A DNA stretch of 64,000 bases from Mobilicoccus sp032056465 (GTDB lineage: Bacteria; Actinomycetota; Actinomycetes; Actinomycetales; Dermatophilaceae). A program made the translations under genes and the position numbers. Within the stretch, counting starts at the first letter, position 1. Each line of letters opens with the position of its first letter. Positions 29,001 to 36,428 of this stretch are shown piece after piece. The notes beneath the pieces are model-generated. The model had not been told where the DNA came from, did no database searches, and saw nothing but the letters and a program-made list of their open reading frames with translations. The stretch lies in assembly GCF_032056465.1 (NCBI RefSeq), contig NZ_DAMBCL010000005.1; one strand, given 5' to 3'.

Positions 29001-31096
29001 ACGAACGCCGGGCCGCCGCCCTGGCCCTCGACCCGACCCTCCTCGCCGAACTGCTCGGGCGCGGTGAGGGTGCCTCGCTGCGCGACCTGCTCGACCCACG
29101 GATCGTCGAGCACACCGAAGGCGAGCTGCAGTACCTCGACCCCGAACGCCGGTGTCGGCACGCCGAGGACATCGCCGACATGGTGCGACGCATCGGCCCG
29201 CTCACCGACACCGAGATCCGTGCCCGCACCAGGGACGAGGTCCGCGACCAGGTGCCGGCGTTCCTCGCCGAGCTCACCGGCGCGAGACGACTCGTCGAGG
29301 TCCGCCTCACCGGTGAGACCTACCGCGCCGCCGTCGAGGACGCCGGCCGGTTGCGCGACGCGCTCGGGGTCGCCGTCCCACCCGGACTGCCCGACGTCTT
29401 CCTCGAACCCCTCGCCGATCCCCTCGGCGACCTCGTCGGCCGCTACGCCCGCTGTCACGGCCCCTTCCCCGCCGCCGACCTCGCGAATCGCCTCGGGCTC
29501 GGCGCCGCGGTGGTCCGGGATGCGCTGCGGCGCCTCGTGTCCTCGGGCCGCGTCGTCGAGGGCGAGCTGCGGCCGGCCGGCAGTGGGACCGACTACTGCG
29601 ACGCGGAGATCCTCCGCCGCCTCCGCCGCCGCAGCCTCGCCGCGCTCCGCGCCGAGGTCGAACCCGCCTCCCCCCGGGACTACGCCCGGTTCTCCACCGC
29701 GTGGCAGGGCGTGGCCGACGACACCGGCGCACCCCGCCCCACACTGCGCGGCACCGCGGGGCTTCTGCGTGCCGTCGAACAGCTCTCGGGGGCACGGGTG
29801 CCCGCGAGCGCCCTGGAGTCGCTCGTGCTGCCCTCCCGCGTCGTCGGCTACACCCCGGCGATGCTCGACGAGGCCCTCGCACGCGGTGACGTGCTGTGGC
29901 AGGGTCACGGCACGATCGCGGGCGACGACGGCTGGGTGTCGTTGCATCTCGCCGACACCGCCGCGCTCACGCTCGCCGCGCCGCAGGACCCGTCGCCGCC
30001 CGGCGACCCGGCGCCCGGCGACCCCGGGGCCGGGGAGCCCTCGGACGCCGTCTCCCTCGACGCCCGGGTGCGCGACCTCCTCGGCGCGGGCGGCGGGTAC
30101 TTCTTTCCCGCCCTGCTCGACGCGCTCCGCGCGGAGGCCGGCGCCACCGGGGACGACGCGGTCCTCAAGGCGCTGTGGCGCCTCGTGTGGAGCGGACGGC
30201 TGTCGAACGACACCTTCGCGCCGGTGAGGGCCTTGCTCGCCGGTGGCCACGGTGCCCACAAGAGCCGCCGACGGCCCGGCCCGGCCCGCCTGGGTCGTCG
30301 CGGCATCGGCGCGCTGGGCTCCCGGTCGGTGGCGAGCCCGCCTCGCACGACGCCACCGCGCGGGGTGGGCCGGTGGACCCTGCTGCCTGCGGTCGACCCG
30401 GACCCGACCGCCCGCACCCTCGCCACCGCCGAGGTGCTCCTCGACCGGTACGGCGTGCTCACCCGCGGGGCGGTCGAGTCAGAGGGCGTCGAGGGGGCGT
30501 TCTCGGCGATGTACAGAGTGCTCTCGGCGGCCGAGGACGCCGGGGCCGTGCGCCGCGGGTACTTCGTCGAGCACCTCGGAGCGGCCCAGTTCGCCTCGGC
30601 CGGCGCCGTCGATCGTCTCCGGGCCCTCGCCCGTCCCGTCGGCGCGGAGGACGGCGGTGCCGACGTCCGGGCGCTCGTGCTCGCCGCCACCGACCCCGCC
30701 AACCCCTACGGCGCGACGTTGGAGTGGCCCGAGCGCGGCGAGGGGGGTCACCGGCCCGGCCGCAAGGCCGGCGGACTCGTCGTCCTCGTCGACGGCGCGC
30801 TCGTGTGCTTCCTCGAACGCGGCGGACGCACGGTCCTCACCTTCCCGCGCGACCCCGCCGAGGGCGGGGACGACGGCGAGAGGGCGACCACGCCGGACCG
30901 CGACGCCGAGGATCCCGCGTGGACCCTCGCCGCCACGGCGCTCGCCGACGCCGTCCGCGGGGGTGCGCTCGCCCGGCTCACGGTCGCGACGATCGACGGA
31001 GATCAGGCCCTCGGCTCGACGCACCCACTCGCGCACGCGCTCATCGACGCGGGGTTCCACACGAGCCCTCAGGGTCTGCGGATCAGGAGGTCCTGA
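26072..31096 (+). CDS. lhr: Lhr-type large ATP-dependent DNA helicase
   Basis: Superfamily 2 3'-5' helicase of the Lhr family, implicated in DNA repair in mycobacteria. About 1674 residues. Walker A APTGSGKT at 60-67, DEIH near 186, SAT in GLSATVRP, and motifs V-VI SLELGIDMGAIDLVVQVE / QRVGRAGHQVG around 465-505; then the winged-helix and Lhr C-terminal region. It is longer than typical Lhr (about 1500) because of an acidic Asp/Glu/Gly-rich insert at about 350-406 between the RecA-like domains and a Pro/Arg-rich insert near 1390-1430. The start is ATG at 26072 or GTG at 26063; neither has a good ribosome-binding site. The stop is one base from the nei ATG. Confidence 0.92.
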   Translation: MNETTFSRTEPADTAGDPDVLARFSPATREWFTASFSEPTPAQAGAWRSISGGDHTLVVAPTGSGKTLSAFLWALDRLASDPASEADRDPRKRCRVLYVSPLKALAVDVERNLRSPLVGIGHAARRLGLPEPDVTVAVRSGDTPADERRAFARRPSDILITTPESLFLLLTSKARESLAGVETVIIDEIHALAGTKRGAHLAVTLDRLDALLPTPAQRIGLSATVRPLEEVARYLAGGRPVTTVAPPSRKEWDLQVVVPVEDMAALGQVTGDLSGAAAGAEQRTSIWPHVEERLVDLIDAQRSTLVFANSRRLAERLTTRLNEIHEDRLSAAETLGHAAQSNDEAAAFLSRLEDLDEDGADDVGEDEDLPADGNDGDDRGAGAVRDEGTDGRRADLPPGDPVPLSRAVAELRRAPAQIMAQAGASRGGDPDAPVLARAHHGSVSREQRAEIEGALKAGRLPAVVATSSLELGIDMGAIDLVVQVESPPSVAGGLQRVGRAGHQVGAVSSGVFFPKYRGDLVQTAVVVERMRAGAIEALRIPANPLDVLAQQVVAMCALDAWTVEDTLALFRRSASFADLSPGVLESVLDLLSGRYPSEEFAELRPRIVWDRLTGTLTGRPGAQRLAVTSGGTIPDRGLFGVFLAGDGPGRRVGELDEEMVYESRVGDVFTLGTSSWRIEDITHDRVLVSPAPGVPGKLPFWKGDTLGRPLELGRAVGAFVREISALPDEAARGRARAAGLDEWAASNLLTYLREQAEATSVVPSDRTIVVERFRDEIGDWQIAIHSPFGSQVHAPWALCISARMRERFGVDVQAMHGDDGIVLRLPDLEFEADAAGVLAEIGDLVTLDPEEVTDLVTAQVGGSALFASRFRECAGRALLLPRRDPGRRQALWQQRQRAAQLLEVASRYPEFPIVLEAVRECLQDVFDVPGLVELMRAIGSRGVSFVTVDTEHPSPFARSLLFGYVAQFLYEGDSPLDERRAAALALDPTLLAELLGRGEGASLRDLLDPRIVEHTEGELQYLDPERRCRHAEDIADMVRRIGPLTDTEIRARTRDEVRDQVPAFLAELTGARRLVEVRLTGETYRAAVEDAGRLRDALGVAVPPGLPDVFLEPLADPLGDLVGRYARCHGPFPAADLANRLGLGAAVVRDALRRLVSSGRVVEGELRPAGSGTDYCDAEILRRLRRRSLAALRAEVEPASPRDYARFSTAWQGVADDTGAPRPTLRGTAGLLRAVEQLSGARVPASALESLVLPSRVVGYTPAMLDEALARGDVLWQGHGTIAGDDGWVSLHLADTAALTLAAPQDPSPPGDPAPGDPGAGEPSDAVSLDARVRDLLGAGGGYFFPALLDALRAEAGATGDDAVLKALWRLVWSGRLSNDTFAPVRALLAGGHGAHKSRRRPGPARLGRRGIGALGSRSVASPPRTTPPRGVGRWTLLPAVDPDPTARTLATAEVLLDRYGVLTRGAVESEGVEGAFSAMYRVLSAAEDAGAVRRGYFVEHLGAAQFASAGAVDRLRALARPVGAEDGGADVRALVLAATDPANPYGATLEWPERGEGGHRPGRKAGGLVVLVDGALVCFLERGGRTVLTFPRDPAEGGDDGERATTPDRDAEDPAWTLAATALADAVRGGALARLTVATIDGDQALGSTHPLAHALIDAGFHTSPQGLRIRRS

Positions 31097-31097
31097 C

Positions 31098-31970
31098 ATG
31101 CCCGAGGGAGACACCGTCCTGCGCACCGCCCGTCGTCTTCACGCGGCCTTCGCGGGCGCCCAGCTGACCCGGGCGGAACTGCGGTGGGGTGACCGCGACG
31201 CCGACGTCCTCGTCGGCGCCGTCACCAGCGAGGTCGTCGCCCGCGGCAAACACCTGCTCCACCGCGTCGAGGGCGGCTGGACACTGCATTCGCACCTGCG
31301 CATGGAGGGCAGCTGGCGGATCACGGCCGCGAGCGAACCCGTGCCGCGGCGCGGCGACATCCGGGCGGTGCTCTCGACGGGTCGCTGGACCGGTCTGGGC
31401 CTCCGCCTCGGAATGCTCGACCTGCTCCGCACCGACGACGAGCACCGCCTCGTCGGCCACCTCGGCCCCGACGTCCTCGGCGCCGACTGGGACGAGGACC
31501 TCGCCGTCGCCCACGTGCTGTCCTCGAGGGCGACGATCGGCGCCGCGATGCTCGACCAGCGCAACCTCGCCGGCGTCGGCACGATGTACTGCAGCGAAGC
31601 CCTCTTCCTCGAAGCCACGCAGCCGTGGACCCCCGCGGCCGACCTCGGCGAGGACGCCGTGCGGCGAGTGGTCCGTCGTGCCCACCGGCTCCTGCACGCC
31701 AACGTCGAACACGCGGTCCAGTCGACGACCGGGTCACGCCGCCAGGGCGAGAGCGTCTACGTCCACGCCCGCTCCGGACATGCCTGCCGACGATGCCGCA
31801 CGCTCGTGCGCGTCGCGATGATCGGGACGCCCCCGCAGGAACGCACGATGTTCTACTGCCCCACCTGTCAGGGCGGTCTCGCCCCGACCGACGACGGCGG
31901 TCGTCAACGTCCCCTCGGCACCGGGCCCGCGAAGAGACGCCGGGGGTACGTTGCGCGCGGGCGGGGGTGA
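31098..31970 (+). CDS. DNA glycosylase/AP lyase, Fpg/Nei family (Nei2-like)
   Basis: Excises oxidised bases and nicks abasic sites. The 290-residue protein begins PEGDTVLRTARRL with the N-terminal Pro2 nucleophile and Glu3. K in VVARGKHLLHRV matches the conserved lysine, DQRNLAGVGTMYCSEAL is the H2TH region, and the C-terminal zinc finger is C-x2-C-x16-C-x2-C. The ATG follows AGGAGG and lies one base after the lhr stop, so helicase and glycosylase are co-translated; Lhr-Nei2 pairing is known in actinobacteria. A basic tail of about 25 residues follows the zinc finger. Convergent with clgR, only 8 nt apart. Confidence 0.93.
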   Translation: MPEGDTVLRTARRLHAAFAGAQLTRAELRWGDRDADVLVGAVTSEVVARGKHLLHRVEGGWTLHSHLRMEGSWRITAASEPVPRRGDIRAVLSTGRWTGLGLRLGMLDLLRTDDEHRLVGHLGPDVLGADWDEDLAVAHVLSSRATIGAAMLDQRNLAGVGTMYCSEALFLEATQPWTPAADLGEDAVRRVVRRAHRLLHANVEHAVQSTTGSRRQGESVYVHARSGHACRRCRTLVRVAMIGTPPQERTMFYCPTCQGGLAPTDDGGRQRPLGTGPAKRRRGYVARGRG

Positions 31971-31978
31971 GGCTGTGC

Positions 31979-32281
31979 TCAGGCGGCCGGGGCCTGCGCC
32001 TCGGGCTGGGGGCGCACCGGCAGGGCGACGGGGGTCGCGAGGGTCTCGTTCTCCTCGCCGGCGAACCGGTCGGAGACCTCGGCGAACAGACGGGACAGGG
32101 GGAGCTGGAGCGCGTCGCAGATGGCGGCGAGCAACTCCGAGGACGCCTCCTTCTCGCCCCTCTCGACCTCGCTGAGGTAGCCGAGGGAGACGCGGGCGGA
32201 GGCGGACACGTCGCGAAGAGTGCGGCCCTGGACCTTGCGGGAGTCCCGGATGACCTCACCCAGGTGGGTGCGGAGCAGCAT
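31979..32281 (-). CDS. clgR: ClgR-type XRE transcriptional regulator
   Basis: The 100-residue helix-turn-helix regulator closely fits ClgR/PopR of actinobacteria, the activator of Clp protease and stress genes: LGEVIRDSRKVQGRTLRDVSASARVSLGYLSEVERG then KEASSELLAAICDALQLPLS. ClgR of relatives is itself a ClpP substrate through its C-terminal Ala-Ala; here the protein ends AQAPAA, compatible with that. The ATG follows GAGGAGG. It is 140 nt downstream of cinA, in the conserved pgsA-cinA-clgR order, and may have its own promoter in that gap. Confidence 0.93.
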   Translation of the reverse strand: MLLRTHLGEVIRDSRKVQGRTLRDVSASARVSLGYLSEVERGEKEASSELLAAICDALQLPLSRLFAEVSDRFAGEENETLATPVALPVRPQPEAQAPAA

Positions 32282-32421
32282 GTGCGTGACGCCTCCTCTC
32301 GACGTGTGTGCCGGTGCCGTCGGCACGCCGGTGTGCGCGACTCGCGTCCACCGTGCTCGACGACCCCACCAGGGTACCGACCTGCGCGGGCGGCCGGCAC
32401 GTCGTATGTCGCCGGGCGAGG

Positions 32422-32982
32422 TCAGCTCAGCGTGTCGAGGGCGAGGCGCAGCACCCTCGCCACCGACGCGGCTCTGATCACAGTGCGATCCGCGCCCTGA
32501 CCGGCGAGGTCGACGAGACTCGGGTCGAGATACGTGATGGGCGGGGTGTGGGAGCGTGCGTCGGCGGAGGCGACGGCCAGGTGAACCGTGCCGGCCGGGT
32601 GCCCGTCGGCGGGCCCGGGGCCGGCGACGCCCGTCGTCGCGAGTCCCCACGTGGCGCCGCAGAGCCGGGCCACACCGCCCGCCATCTGCGCGGCGACCTC
32701 CGCCTGGACCGGTCCGCCGCTCCGGAGCAACGCCGCGTCGACGCCGAGCATTCCGGTCTTGAGGTCGGTGGCGTAGGAGACGACGCCGCCGCGGACCACG
32801 TCGGAGGAACCGGGGATGTCGGTGAGGGTCGCGAGCACGAGGCCACCGGTGAGGGACTCGGCGACGGCGAGGGTCTGTGACCGGCTCCGCAGGAGGTCGA
32901 GCAACCGCGCGGCCCGCTCGAGCACGACCGGGTCGAGCCGGTATCCCCTGGGCGGGGCGGCGGTGATGTCCTCGTCGCTCAC
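32422..32982 (-). CDS. cinA: CinA-family nicotinamide-nucleotide amidase
   Basis: The 186-residue protein is the stand-alone C-terminal CinA domain (PncC type) that deamidates NMN to nicotinate mononucleotide in pyridine nucleotide salvage. Family blocks: LAVAESLTGGLVLATLTDIPGSS, GGVVSYATDLKTGMLGV, and TTGVAGPGPADGHPAGTVHLAV. The N-terminal molybdopterin-like domain is absent, as usual for this length class. The start is GTG at 32982 after a G-rich stretch. It follows pgsA by 16 nt, so it is co-transcribed with rimO-pgsA. Confidence 0.92.
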   Translation of the reverse strand: MSDEDITAAPPRGYRLDPVVLERAARLLDLLRSRSQTLAVAESLTGGLVLATLTDIPGSSDVVRGGVVSYATDLKTGMLGVDAALLRSGGPVQAEVAAQMAGGVARLCGATWGLATTGVAGPGPADGHPAGTVHLAVASADARSHTPPITYLDPSLVDLAGQGADRTVIRAASVARVLRLALDTLS

Positions 32983-32998
32983 GCCGCGCCCCCCGGCC

Positions 32999-33622
32999 TC
33001 AGGCCGACTCGCCGGTCGTGCCGCCGCCGGCCTTCGCCTCGCTGACGAGCCGTCGGGCGGCGAGGACGTAGTCGAGACCGGTGACGACCGTGACGACGAC
33101 GGCAGCGCCCATCACGGCGCAGGCGATCCAGAAGAACACACCCTGCAGCGGGGCGATGAACAGCGCGAGCGACAGCGCCTGCAGGGCCGTCTTGAGCTTG
33201 CCGCCCTTGCTCGCGGGCATGACGCCGTACTTGATGATCGCGAACCGCATGAGCGTGATGCCGATCTCGCGCACGAGCACGACGATCGTCACCCACCACC
33301 ACAGGATGCCGATGACCGACAGCGAGATGAACGCGGCACCGGTGAGCGCCTTGTCGGCGATGGGGTCGGCGATCTTGCCGAAGTCGGTGATGAGCCCGTA
33401 CTTGCGAGCGAGGTCGCCGTCGATGCGGTCGGTCATCATCGCGACGACGAACACGGCGAAGGCCCACCAACGGTCGGTGGTGTCGAGGCCGCCGTGGCGC
33501 AGGAGCAGCCACAGGAAGACGGGCACGAGGACGATGCGCAGGACCGTGAGTCCGTTGGCGACGTTCCAGTTGCTCGGTGCGCGGCCGGATGCGCCGGAGG
33601 CCGGCGCGGTCGGTGTGCTCAT
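32999..33622 (-). CDS. pgsA: CDP-alcohol phosphatidyltransferase (phosphatidylglycerophosphate synthase)
   Basis: Integral membrane enzyme joining CDP-diacylglycerol to glycerol-3-phosphate for phosphatidylglycerol and cardiolipin. The 207-residue protein has the full catalytic signature D-x2-D-G-x2-A-R-x8-G-x3-D-x3-D, read as DRIDGDLAR...GKIADPIAD, and about five hydrophobic spans. The N-terminal 20 residues are polar and low complexity. The ATG overlaps the rimO stop in an ATGA four-base overlap, with GGGGAGGGG ahead of it. Gene order rimO-pgsA-cinA-clgR is typical for actinobacteria. Confidence 0.94.
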   Translation of the reverse strand: MSTPTAPASGASGRAPSNWNVANGLTVLRIVLVPVFLWLLLRHGGLDTTDRWWAFAVFVVAMMTDRIDGDLARKYGLITDFGKIADPIADKALTGAAFISLSVIGILWWWVTIVVLVREIGITLMRFAIIKYGVMPASKGGKLKTALQALSLALFIAPLQGVFFWIACAVMGAAVVVTVVTGLDYVLAARRLVSEAKAGGGTTGESA

Positions 33623-35061
33623 GTCCCCTCCCCGGTCGGTTCCACCACGAGATCCACGCCGTCACAGTCGATCACACGCCCCGTCACGAACCGGCCGACC
33701 TCGACGGGCGCGGTGAGGCGGCAGACGCCGTCGACCTCCGGCCCCTGGTGCTCGGCGCGCCCGACGGACGGGCGCGGGTCCCGACGGGCCGTGGTGGTGT
33801 CGTCCTCGGCCGACTCGATCTCGTCGACGAGCACGGTGACCTCGCTGCCGACACGCTCGGCGGCCCGCTGGTTCATGAGCTCCTCGACGAGGTCGGAGAC
33901 GTGGGCGACGCGCTCTGCGACGACCTCCTCGGGCAGGTGGTCCTCGAGTCCGACGGCCTCGGTGCCGTCCTCGTCGGAGTACCCGAACACCCCGACGACG
34001 TCCATCTGCGCCCCCTCGAGGAACGAGCAGAGGACGTCGACGTCCTCCTCCGTCTCGCCGGGGAACCCGACGATGACGTTGGAGCGGATGCCCGCCTCGG
34101 GGGCGAGGGCGCGGATGCGGTCGGTGAGCCCGAGGAAGTCCTCCGCGCCACCGAAGCGGCGCATGCGGCGCAGCAGCGTGGGGCTCGCGTGCTGGAACGA
34201 GAGGTCGAAGTACGGGACGACACCCGGCGTGCCGGTCATGACCTCGAGCAGACCGGGCCGGATCTCGGCGGGTTGCAGGTAGGAGACGCGGACGCGGTCG
34301 AGGCCGTCGACCGACGCGAGATCCGGCAGGAGGGTCTCGAGGAGGCGGAGGTCGCCGAGGTCCTTGCCGTAGGAGGTCGAGTTCTCGCTGACGAGCAGCA
34401 CCTCACGGACGCCGTTCTCGGCGAGCCACCGCGCCTCGGCGAGCACGTCGGAGGGGCGGCGGGAGACGAAGGACCCGCGGAAGGCCGGGATCGCGCAGAA
34501 CGAGCACCGCCGATCGCAGCCGCTCGCGATCTTCAGCGGCGCCCACGGCGCGGAACCCAGCCGCGCCCGCGGCGTGGCCTGCATCCACACACCGGGGACG
34601 ACGACCTCGTCGGCGGCGAGGGCGGCGGGGCGTTGCGCGGGGGTGATCGGGAGCAGCGTGCGACGGTCACGCGGGACGTGGGACTCCGGCCGCTCGCCCG
34701 CGAGGATCGCCTGGAGCTGTCGCGACATGTCGGTGTAGGAGTCGAACCCGAGCACCGCGTCGGCCTCGGGCAGCTCGGCGGCGAGCTGCTCCCCGTATCG
34801 TTCTGCGAGGCACCCGACCGCGACGACCTTCTGCGTGCGTCCCGCGTCCTTGAGGTCGGCGGTCTCGAGGAGGGCGTCGATGCTGTCCTTCTTCGCCTGC
34901 TCGACGAACCCGCAGGTGTTGACGACGGCCACGTCGGCCTCGCCCGGGTCCTCGACGAGATCCCAGCCACCGGCACGCAGGCGGCCGGCGAGCTCCTCGG
35001 AGTCGACGTCGTTCCGCGCGCACCCGAGGGTCACGATCGCGACCGACCCGTTCATCGACAT
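33619..35061 (-). CDS. rimO: Ribosomal protein S12 methylthiotransferase
   Basis: Radical-SAM enzyme adding a methylthio group to Asp88/89 of ribosomal protein S12. The 480-residue protein has cluster cysteines in VTLGCARNDVDSE, VVNTCGFVEQAKKDS and AVGCLAERYGE, the radical-SAM motif SGCDRRCSFCAIP, and a C-terminal TRAM domain. The GCARNxVDSE and QAKKDSI patterns separate it from MiaB, which is also present in the window. The ATG at 35061 has no ribosome-binding site but a TAGAGT box ends exactly 6 nt before it, indicating a leaderless transcript. First gene of rimO-pgsA-cinA, divergent from the dipeptidase. Confidence 0.95.
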   Translation of the reverse strand: MSMNGSVAIVTLGCARNDVDSEELAGRLRAGGWDLVEDPGEADVAVVNTCGFVEQAKKDSIDALLETADLKDAGRTQKVVAVGCLAERYGEQLAAELPEADAVLGFDSYTDMSRQLQAILAGERPESHVPRDRRTLLPITPAQRPAALAADEVVVPGVWMQATPRARLGSAPWAPLKIASGCDRRCSFCAIPAFRGSFVSRRPSDVLAEARWLAENGVREVLLVSENSTSYGKDLGDLRLLETLLPDLASVDGLDRVRVSYLQPAEIRPGLLEVMTGTPGVVPYFDLSFQHASPTLLRRMRRFGGAEDFLGLTDRIRALAPEAGIRSNVIVGFPGETEEDVDVLCSFLEGAQMDVVGVFGYSDEDGTEAVGLEDHLPEEVVAERVAHVSDLVEELMNQRAAERVGSEVTVLVDEIESAEDDTTTARRDPRPSVGRAEHQGPEVDGVCRLTAPVEVGRFVTGRVIDCDGVDLVVEPTGEGT

Positions 35062-35067
35062 GCGCCT

Positions 35068-35073
35068 ACTCTA
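35068..35073 (-). promoter_or_regulatory. -10 box of leaderless rimO transcript
   Basis: TAGAGT on the minus strand with six bases between it and the rimO ATG, placing the predicted +1 at the A of ATG. Confidence 0.55.
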
Positions 35074-35157
35074 CGGTTGCCCCGCGCGGGTCGTCGCACC
35101 GCCCGAATCCGTCGGGGCGTCCGACCGTACCCGCCGTGTCCGTGGCAGGCTGGCGCC

Positions 35158-36345
35158 ATGTCCGAGCGCCGACTCCTCCTCGACATGCACAACGACCTGC
35201 CCTTCGCCTGCCGGGAGGTGGCCGGCGGTGACTGGTCGGGGCTGGATCTCGACGACGCGCCCACGCAGACCGACGTCCCCCGGTTGCGGGCAGGCGGAGT
35301 GGGCGCGCAGTTCTGGTCGGTGTACGTCTCGGGGACTCTGCCGGGCCACGAGGTCGTGACGGCGACGATCGAGCAGATCGACGCGGTCACGCGGCTCGTC
35401 GCGGCCCGTCCCGACGTCTTCGCCCTGGCCCGCACGGCCGACGACGTCGAACGGATCCACGCCGAGGGCCGCATCGCCTCCCTCCTCGGCGCGGAGGGTG
35501 GGCACGCGATCGCCTGCTCGCTCGGCGTGCTCCGGATGCTGCACGCGCTCGGCGTCGGCTATCTCACCCTCACCCACAACGAGCACGTGCCGTGGGCCGA
35601 CTCCGCCGCCCGTCCCGACCGCGCCGGCGGTCTCACCCCGTTCGGACGCGAGGTCGTGCGCGAGATGAACCGGCTGGGGATGCTCGTCGACCTCGCCCAC
35701 GTGTCGCCGGGGACGATGCGCGACGCCCTGGACGCCTCGGGGGTGCCGGTCGTCTTCACCCACAGCAATGCCCGCTCCCTCACCGACCATCCGCGCAACG
35801 TGCCCGACGACGTCCTGCGCACGATGGCGCAGGACGGTGGCGTCTGCTGCGCGACGTTCGTCCCCGCGTTCTGCTCCGCGGAACGGCACGCCTGGGAGCA
35901 GGAGGTCGGCGCTCGCGCCGCCGCCCGCGGTGTCGACACCGACGACGGGGCGGCGATGGTCGCGTTCCTCCGGGAGGGGTCGGAGACGCCCCCGCCGGTC
36001 GGGGTCCGCGACGTCGCGGACCACGTCGAGGCGCTCCGGGAGATCGCCGGGCTCGAGCACGTCGGCATCGGGGGGGATTTCGACGGCATCGCGCAGCTGC
36101 CCTCGGGCCTGGAGGACGTCGCGGGCTATCCCCGCCTGTTCGCCGAGCTCAGCGACCGTGGCTGGTGCGAGGGCGAACTCGACCTGCTCGCCGGTGGCAA
36201 CGTGCTGCGGGTAATGCGCGACGCCGAGGCCGTCGCCCGAGCTCGTGCCGACGAGTCCCCGAGCCTCGCCCGCATCGAGGACCTCGACGACGTCCCCGCG
36301 CACGTCGCTCCCGAGTTCGAGGCGGTCCTCCACCGCGCCTGGTGA
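35158..36345 (+). CDS. Zinc dipeptidase, peptidase family M19 (renal dipeptidase-like)
   Basis: Hydrolyses dipeptides, in some members with D-residues. The 395-residue protein has the binuclear zinc ligands of the family: HND in LLLDMHNDLPF, E in LLGAEGGHAI, H in LVDLAHVSPGTM, H in VVFTHSNARS, and D in IGGDFDG. There is no signal peptide, so it is probably cytosolic. The ATG at 35158 lacks a ribosome-binding site and has CAGGCT 6 nt ahead, a weak leaderless promoter. It faces the beta-lactamase-like lipoprotein gene, convergent at 70 nt; a role in peptidoglycan peptide recycling is possible but inferred. Confidence 0.92.
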   Translation: MSERRLLLDMHNDLPFACREVAGGDWSGLDLDDAPTQTDVPRLRAGGVGAQFWSVYVSGTLPGHEVVTATIEQIDAVTRLVAARPDVFALARTADDVERIHAEGRIASLLGAEGGHAIACSLGVLRMLHALGVGYLTLTHNEHVPWADSAARPDRAGGLTPFGREVVREMNRLGMLVDLAHVSPGTMRDALDASGVPVVFTHSNARSLTDHPRNVPDDVLRTMAQDGGVCCATFVPAFCSAERHAWEQEVGARAAARGVDTDDGAAMVAFLREGSETPPPVGVRDVADHVEALREIAGLEHVGIGGDFDGIAQLPSGLEDVAGYPRLFAELSDRGWCEGELDLLAGGNVLRVMRDAEAVARARADESPSLARIEDLDDVPAHVAPEFEAVLHRAW

Positions 36346-36409
36346 TCGGACACACGGCCGGTCGCCTCCCACCTCCGCCCCCACACCCGTCGCGGCCGCC
36401 CTCATGTGG

Positions 36410-36428
36410 ATCACGTCATCGACGTGAT
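36410..36428. terminator. Short palindrome at convergent gene ends
   Basis: ATCACGTC-ATC-GACGTGAT, a perfect 8-bp inverted repeat with a 3-nt loop, overlapping the stop codon of the lipoprotein gene. Could be a terminator or a protein-binding palindrome. Confidence 0.35.

Noticed and set aside
27527..30259. 910-codon open frame antisense to lhr
   Set aside because: Mirror frame of lhr; Gly/Glu/Arg-rich text without motifs.
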